Shown here piece by piece: positions 59,493 through 64,000 of a DNA stretch of 64,000 nucleotides (positions within the stretch are counted from its first letter, which is position 1; every line of letters starts with the position of its first letter). The notes beneath the pieces are model-generated. The model ran no database searches. It saw nothing but the letters and a program-made list of their open reading frames with translations, and had not been told where the DNA came from. The translations under genes and the position numbers were made by a program. This stretch comes from an uncultured Lachnospiraceae bacterium. Lineage in GTDB: Bacteria > Bacillota > Clostridia > Lachnospirales > Lachnospiraceae. Location of the stretch: the NCBI GenBank assembly GCA_944383765.1, contig CALWQT010000001.1:248001-312000 (forward strand), given 5' to 3'.

Positions 59493-60890
59493 ATGATACA
59501 TTTTTTTAAAAGAAAGTTTGGGTTACTGATGGTCTGTCTGTTACTGTCTGTTTTTCCCATGACAGTGTATGCAGAAGATAATACGGGGACTTATGTTTCC
59601 GGTACGAAAATAAACCGGGTCGGTGTGGCCGGGATGACACCGGAAGAAGCGAAGGCTATGGTAGAGTCTTTTTATAATGGGACCTATAACCTGACGATTC
59701 GGGGAAAAGACCAGAAGGAAGCTGTGATCCAGGGAAAGGATATTGGATACCATGTGGCACTGACGGGAGACCTGACAGGGATTCTGACCAAACAGAATGA
59801 AGAAGGAAGAATCAGCGGACCGTCAGTGGACCATTCTTATGAACTTTCCATGACAGCTGCATATGATGAGGCGGCATTGGCGGACAAACTGGCATCCCTG
59901 CCTATGGTGACTCAGGCAACTGACACGTCAGATGCCTATATCTCTGCTTACCAGGAAGGGGCAGGATTTACCATTGTTCCGGAAGTCCAGGGGACAGAGA
60001 TTGATATGGAAAAGCTGACAGCGGCTGTGAAAGAGGCTCTGGGGGCTGGAAGCCAGGAACTGGATCTGGGACAGAAAGAATGCTATGTTACGATTCAGAC
60101 GTATGCGGATAACGAAATGCTGGTAAAACAGTGTGAAGCGATGAACCGTTCAGCTTCCATGAATGTTACTTATCTGATGGGAAGTGAAAAGGAAGTTCTG
60201 GAAGGGCCTGTGATTGCTTCCTGGATCGTGGCAGGAAATGGAGAACAGGTCACAGTAGACAGGGAAAAAGCAGCAGCCTATGTTCGGGATCTGGCTGCAA
60301 AATATGATACTGCCGGAACAACCAGAACCTTTCATACCAGTCGGGGAACGGATGTGGCGCTTACGGGACCTTATGGATGGAAGATTGACCAGGCAGCAGA
60401 AACGGAAGCTTTGATCGGGGCGATATTGGCAGGAGAAAGCCTGGAACGGGAGCCGGTTTATTCCAGTACGGCGGCTTCCAGAGATGGCAATGATTACGGA
60501 ACTACATATGTAGAAGCAGATATTGCTGCCCAGCATGTTTATTTTTATCAGGATGGCCAGTTGGTTTGGGATTCCCCCTGTGTAACAGGAAATTTGTCTA
60601 AAAACTACGGGACTCCGGATGGAATCTATGGTCTTTACTATAAACAGCAGGATAAAGTACTGAGAGGTCCCAAACAGGCAGACGGTACTTATGAATATGA
60701 GAGTCCGGTGAAATACTGGATGCCGTTTAACGGAGGGATTGGCTTCCATGATGCCAACTGGAGATCAAAATTTGGCGGAGAAATTTATAAGACGAACGGG
60801 TCTCATGGCTGTGTGAATCTTCCTCCGGAAAAAGCAAAAATACTTTATGATTATTTATATAAAAATGTACCTGTCATCTGCCATAGCTGA
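59493..60890 (+). CDS. L,D-transpeptidase (YkuD) with peptidoglycan-binding domain
   Basis: Forms 3-3 crosslinks or attaches proteins in peptidoglycan, outside the membrane and not blocked by most beta-lactams. The 465-residue product has a signal or anchor (residues 1-27), two PG-binding_4-like segments (about 40-320) and a C-terminal YkuD domain with G-F-H-D then S-H-G-C-V-N-L-P, the catalytic His and Cys. The ATG at 59493 follows AAAGGAAG and has its own promoter; the longer frame from 59469 adds eight residues only. Confidence 0.93.
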   Translation: MIHFFKRKFGLLMVCLLLSVFPMTVYAEDNTGTYVSGTKINRVGVAGMTPEEAKAMVESFYNGTYNLTIRGKDQKEAVIQGKDIGYHVALTGDLTGILTKQNEEGRISGPSVDHSYELSMTAAYDEAALADKLASLPMVTQATDTSDAYISAYQEGAGFTIVPEVQGTEIDMEKLTAAVKEALGAGSQELDLGQKECYVTIQTYADNEMLVKQCEAMNRSASMNVTYLMGSEKEVLEGPVIASWIVAGNGEQVTVDREKAAAYVRDLAAKYDTAGTTRTFHTSRGTDVALTGPYGWKIDQAAETEALIGAILAGESLEREPVYSSTAASRDGNDYGTTYVEADIAAQHVYFYQDGQLVWDSPCVTGNLSKNYGTPDGIYGLYYKQQDKVLRGPKQADGTYEYESPVKYWMPFNGGIGFHDANWRSKFGGEIYKTNGSHGCVNLPPEKAKILYDYLYKNVPVICHS

Positions 60891-60902
60891 GAGGACTCCA
60901 TG

Positions 60903-60935
60903 AAAAAAGCCTGGTGACAACAAACCGGCTTTTTT
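60903..60935 (+). terminator. Terminator after the L,D-transpeptidase gene
   Basis: AAAAAAGCCTGGT and ACCGGCTTTTTT form an imperfect stem with one bulge, ending in T residues at 60935. Confidence 0.8.
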
Positions 60936-60976
60936 CAGTTTGGCAGTGAAAAGGAAGGTTTCAGGGAAGGATACCT

Positions 60977-62242
60977 ATGAAGAGGATTGTGATCATCGGA
61001 GGCGGAGCTTCCGGACTGGCGGCAGCTGTGACGGCGGCAGAGCAGGGCTGTGATGTGACAGTTCTGGAACAGAAAGAGAAAACGGGAAAAAAGATTCTGG
61101 CAACGGGGAACGGAAGGTGCAACCTGACCAATCTTCAGATATCAGAAGTATGTTACAGAAGCCGGAATCAGGAATTTCCCATGAAAGTCATCCGGCAGGT
61201 TTCTGTAGAAGAGACCTTAAAGTTTTTCAATCAGTTAGGACTGCTGACGAAAGACCGGAATGGTTATGTATATCCGGTATCCGATCAGGCATCTTCTGTA
61301 GCAGAACTTCTGGCAGAAGCGGCAAAGGACCGGGGGGCGAAACTGGTATGTTCCAGCCGGGTAACGGCAGTGGATGTGAGGAAAAAGGGATTTCGGGTCA
61401 CAGCCATGGAAACTGAAGGAGAAAAAACGTATGACTGTGATAAGGTGATACTGGCTTCCGGTTCCAAAGCTTCTCCGGTGACCGGGTCAGATGGGAGCGG
61501 ATATATCCTGGCGAAAGAACTGGGGCATCATGTGATCGAACCATTGCCTGCTCTGGTTCAGCTTGTGGGGAAAGGAGGCTGGCTGCGCCGTGTGGCCGGA
61601 GTGAGGACCGAGGCGATAGTGACTCTGATGCTGGATGGGATTCCGGTGGCAGAAGACAGAGGAGAGCTTCAGCTGACAGATTATGGGATTTCAGGAATTC
61701 CTGTATTCCAGGTAAGCCGTTATGCATCAGTAGGGCTGTATGAAGGCAAACAGGTAAGAGCCAGCATTGATTTTCTTCCATTTATGGAACAGAACAAAGT
61801 GACGGAGTTTCTGTTTGACAGAAGGGAACGTTTATCATATTTAAGCGGAGCCAAGTTCCTGTCCGGTGTTCTGGCTGAAAAACTGGCCTGCGTACTGCTG
61901 TCAGAGGCTGGGATTTCCCTGACGGACCAGGTGAAACAGATACCAGACAGAAAACTGGAGAAACTTGCGGCCCTGGCGAAAGGATTTTCGTTATTGATAA
62001 CAGGGACGAAATCTTTTGAGCAGGCTCAGATATGCTGCGGCGGTGTGGATACTTCCCAGGTAGACAGCAGGACGATGGAGTCCAGAATCCTTCCGGGGTT
62101 TTACCTGACCGGTGAGATCCTGGATGTGGACGGCATATGCGGTGGTTACAATCTTCAATGGGCATGGTCCACCGGTATCCTGGCAGGCAGGGCGGCAGCA
62201 GGAGCGAATAAGGAAACGAGGGAAACAGATGATCAGAATTAA
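60977..62242 (+). CDS. HI0933/BaiN-family flavoprotein
   Basis: The 421-residue product begins M-K-R-I-V-I-I-G-G-G-A-S-G-L-A-A-A (FAD fold) and has K-I-L-A-T-G-N-G-R-C-N-L-T-N, A-S-G-S-K-A, and near the end G-G-V-D-T-S and G-E-I-L-D-V-D-G-I-C-G-G-Y-N-L-Q-W-A-W. This is the HI0933/YhiN family. One member, BaiN of C. scindens, was described as a bile acid reductase; most members, which are near universal in Clostridia, have no proven substrate. The next gene overlaps by 14 bases. Confidence 0.9.
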   Translation: MKRIVIIGGGASGLAAAVTAAEQGCDVTVLEQKEKTGKKILATGNGRCNLTNLQISEVCYRSRNQEFPMKVIRQVSVEETLKFFNQLGLLTKDRNGYVYPVSDQASSVAELLAEAAKDRGAKLVCSSRVTAVDVRKKGFRVTAMETEGEKTYDCDKVILASGSKASPVTGSDGSGYILAKELGHHVIEPLPALVQLVGKGGWLRRVAGVRTEAIVTLMLDGIPVAEDRGELQLTDYGISGIPVFQVSRYASVGLYEGKQVRASIDFLPFMEQNKVTEFLFDRRERLSYLSGAKFLSGVLAEKLACVLLSEAGISLTDQVKQIPDRKLEKLAALAKGFSLLITGTKSFEQAQICCGGVDTSQVDSRTMESRILPGFYLTGEILDVDGICGGYNLQWAWSTGILAGRAAAGANKETRETDDQN

Positions 62243-63950
62243 TCAGTTAAAACTTCCGGTAAGGCATACCTCTGCCGATCTGGAAAGAAAAATAGAGAAA
62301 ACATTGAAAGTTTCTCCGGGAAAGCTGAAAAGCTGGAAGATTGTAAGGCAGTCGGTAGATGCCAGACATAAAGAAGAATTGAAATTTATTTATTCCATAG
62401 ATGTGGAGGAAGACAGGGAGAAGGAACTGGTCCGGCAGGCAAGATACAGAGATGTCCAGCTGGTAAAAGAAATCCGTTATTGTTTTCCGGAACCGGGAGA
62501 GACCCCTCTGCTTCACAGACCGGTAATCGTGGGAGATGGCCCTGCCGGATTATTCTGCGGACTGATGCTTGCCAGAAACGGGTATTGTCCCATCATTCTG
62601 GAACGGGGAGAGTGTGTGGAAGAACGAACAAAAAGAGTAGCGGAATTCTGGGAAACTGGGGTTCTCAATCCTTCTTCCAATGTTCAGTTTGGTGAGGGAG
62701 GAGCAGGGACCTTTTCAGATGGAAAACTGAATACCCTGGTGAAAGACCCGGTAGGCAGGAACCGGAAGGTGTTGGAGATTTTTACAGAATTTGGGGCAGA
62801 ACCGGAAATCGTATATCAGGCAAAACCTCATATCGGCACCGATGTGCTGTCAGGAATCGTCCGTTCTATGCGGGAGGAAATCCTGAGCCTGGGCGGTGAA
62901 GTGAGATTTTCTACACAGGTAACGGAACTGGTGGTCTGTGAAGGAAGCGTAAAGGCTGTTGTGACAGAGCAGGGGGAAACCATACCGTCAGAAGTCGTGG
63001 TACTGGCAGTGGGACACAGTGCCAGGGATACGTTTCAGATGTTGTTGGAAAAAGGAATTCCCATGGAGCAGAAACCATTTGCTGTAGGTTTAAGAATCCA
63101 GCATCCTCAGGAGATGATCAACCGGTCCCAGTATGGGGAAGAGGGCGCTCAGTGGCTGGGGGCAGCCAGTTATAAGCTGACCTATCAGGCATCTACAGGA
63201 CGGGGAATTTATTCCTTCTGTATGTGTCCGGGAGGATATGTGGTAAATGCCTCTTCTGAAGAAGGGCGGCTGGCAGTAAATGGAATGAGTAATCATGCCA
63301 GAGACGGCCAAAATGCCAACAGTGCTCTGATCGTTACGGTGACGCCGGAAGATTTTGGCGGAGACAGTCCGTTAGCCGGGGTGGAATACCAGAGACGGCT
63401 GGAAGAAAGAGCTTATCAATTGGGAAATGGCAGAATACCGATCCAGCTTTATGGGGATTTTGCAGCCGGAAAAAAGACGAAAGAATTTGGCGAGGTCCGG
63501 CCTCAGATGATGGGAGCCTATGCTTTTGCTGATTTAAGGGAGCTATTGTCGGAAGACATTTGTCAGACTATGATAGAGGGAATGGAAGCTTTCGGAAAGA
63601 AGATAAAGGGATTTGACCGGGCAGATGCGATTTTGGCCGGAGTAGAAAGCCGGACCTCGTCCCCAGTGCGTATTCCCAGAAACAGCAGTCTGGAAAGCGA
63701 TGTAAAAGGATTGTTTCCCTGTGGAGAAGGGGCAGGTTACGCTGGAGGTATTACATCGGCTGCTATGGACGGACTCAGGGTAGCAGAGGAGATCGGAAAA
63801 CGATATGCGCCGTTTAACAGAGAGATACAGAAGAAAAGAAATGTTGAAGGAGGCAGACATGGAGAAGTTGAGAAAAACATACATGCAGGGGAAAAAACGG
63901 ATCGTGATCAAAATAGGTTCGTCTTCCCTGACCCATCATCAGACAGGTGA
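62229..63950 (+). CDS. FAD-dependent dehydrogenase-like protein
   Basis: The 573-residue product has an N-terminal basic domain (1-90), then the FAD motif V-I-V-G-D-G-P-A-G-L-F-C-G near residue 99, S-S-N-V-Q-F-G-E-G-G-A-G-T-F-S-D-G-K-L and the C-terminal F-P-C-G-E-G-A-G-Y-A-G-G-I-T-S-A-A-M-D-G. It belongs to a widespread uncharacterised flavoprotein family. The ATG at 62229 overlaps the preceding stop. The last 30 or so codons overlap proB in another frame; the natural end of the family is near residue 530, so this tail is probably a run-on after loss of the original stop. Confidence 0.87.
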   Translation: MIRINQLKLPVRHTSADLERKIEKTLKVSPGKLKSWKIVRQSVDARHKEELKFIYSIDVEEDREKELVRQARYRDVQLVKEIRYCFPEPGETPLLHRPVIVGDGPAGLFCGLMLARNGYCPIILERGECVEERTKRVAEFWETGVLNPSSNVQFGEGGAGTFSDGKLNTLVKDPVGRNRKVLEIFTEFGAEPEIVYQAKPHIGTDVLSGIVRSMREEILSLGGEVRFSTQVTELVVCEGSVKAVVTEQGETIPSEVVVLAVGHSARDTFQMLLEKGIPMEQKPFAVGLRIQHPQEMINRSQYGEEGAQWLGAASYKLTYQASTGRGIYSFCMCPGGYVVNASSEEGRLAVNGMSNHARDGQNANSALIVTVTPEDFGGDSPLAGVEYQRRLEERAYQLGNGRIPIQLYGDFAAGKKTKEFGEVRPQMMGAYAFADLRELLSEDICQTMIEGMEAFGKKIKGFDRADAILAGVESRTSSPVRIPRNSSLESDVKGLFPCGEGAGYAGGITSAAMDGLRVAEEIGKRYAPFNREIQKKRNVEGGRHGEVEKNIHAGEKTDRDQNRFVFPDPSSDR

Positions 63951-64000
63951 GTTAAATCTGATGAAAATAGAAAAGCTGGTGAGAGTGATCTGTGACCTGA
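63859..64000 (+). CDS. proB: Glutamate 5-kinase, N-terminal part (cut by window edge)
   Basis: First 47 residues of a protein that starts at ATG 63859, six bases after AAGGAGG. After a short leader comes R-I-V-I-K-I-G-S-S-S-L-T-H then T-G-E-L-N-L-M-K-I-E-K-L-V-R-V, which is the substrate and ATP-binding start of glutamate 5-kinase, the first step of proline synthesis. It overlaps the end of the FAD gene by 92 bases in another frame. The rest is outside the window. Confidence 0.9.
   Translation, partial: MEKLRKTYMQGKKRIVIKIGSSSLTHHQTGELNLMKIEKLVRVICDL

Overview
The window reads as chromosome of a low-to-mid GC, Gram-positive anaerobe. The best fit is a gut-type Clostridia of the Lachnospiraceae. 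Reasons are the strong AAGGAGG ribosome binding sites, TTGACA-N17-TATAAT promoters, a DarA-type c-di-AMP receptor, fermentative pta-ackA, oxygen-sensitive 2-hydroxyacyl-CoA dehydratase genes, an Etf with a ferredoxin domain, and the order plsX-acpP-rnc-smc-ftsY followed by ylxM-ffh-rpsP-khpA-rimM-trmD-rplS. No rRNA, tRNA, CRISPR array, transposase or phage gene was found. The genus is not identified.

Layout. 1-8.6 kb: a partial DUF5662-like gene, a YprB-like nuclease, ruvAB, zapA, a U32 protein, and an FtsW/RodA-PBP pair. 8.6-12.2 kb: a three-subunit molybdenum hydroxylase. 12.2-16 kb: a NUDIX hydrolase, then a LicT-controlled glucose-type PTS operon with a clear RNA antiterminator/terminator leader. 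16-20.5 kb: a YihY membrane protein divergent from a heterodimeric ABC exporter. 20.5-25.4 kb: tmcAL, the c-di-AMP receptor, pta-ackA, and the yceD(DUF177)-rpmF pair.

25.6-40.2 kb is the accessory block. It separates rpmF from plsX, which are neighbours in many bacteria. It holds a GntR/FCD regulator, a 2-hydroxyacyl-CoA dehydratase with its activator (HadI/HadB/HadC type), a YkvI-like carrier, an acyl-CoA ligase, an acyl-CoA dehydrogenase, EtfB, a ferredoxin-fused EtfA, a HadA-type CoA-transferase and an overlapping metallo-beta-lactamase-fold protein. Together these predict import of a 2-hydroxy acid, CoA activation, dehydration to the 2-enoyl-CoA, and reduction to the saturated acyl-CoA, probably with flavin-based electron bifurcation to ferredoxin. 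A repeated motif (CTTGTATACTAGT) lies before the activator gene and, inverted, before the ligase gene; it is a candidate operator for the GntR protein. The substrate cannot be read from sequence; aryl-lactates or branched 2-hydroxy acids are the main candidates. The block ends with a decayed CnaB-like fragment, an unusual glycosyltransferase-MarR fusion and a tiny membrane protein.

40.2-55.7 kb is core information processing and envelope biology: fatty acid and phospholipid entry (plsX, acpP), RNase III, SMC, the SRP pathway (ftsY, ffh, ylxM), ribosome maturation (rimM, trmD, rbgA), signal peptidase, RNase HII and YraN. 55.7-64 kb holds a laccase-domain PgeF protein, a convergent 402-residue PRPP synthetase, a CPBP membrane protease, a small conserved-looking secreted or anchored protein, an L,D-transpeptidase, two FAD enzymes, and the start of proB, which overlaps the preceding gene by 92 bases.
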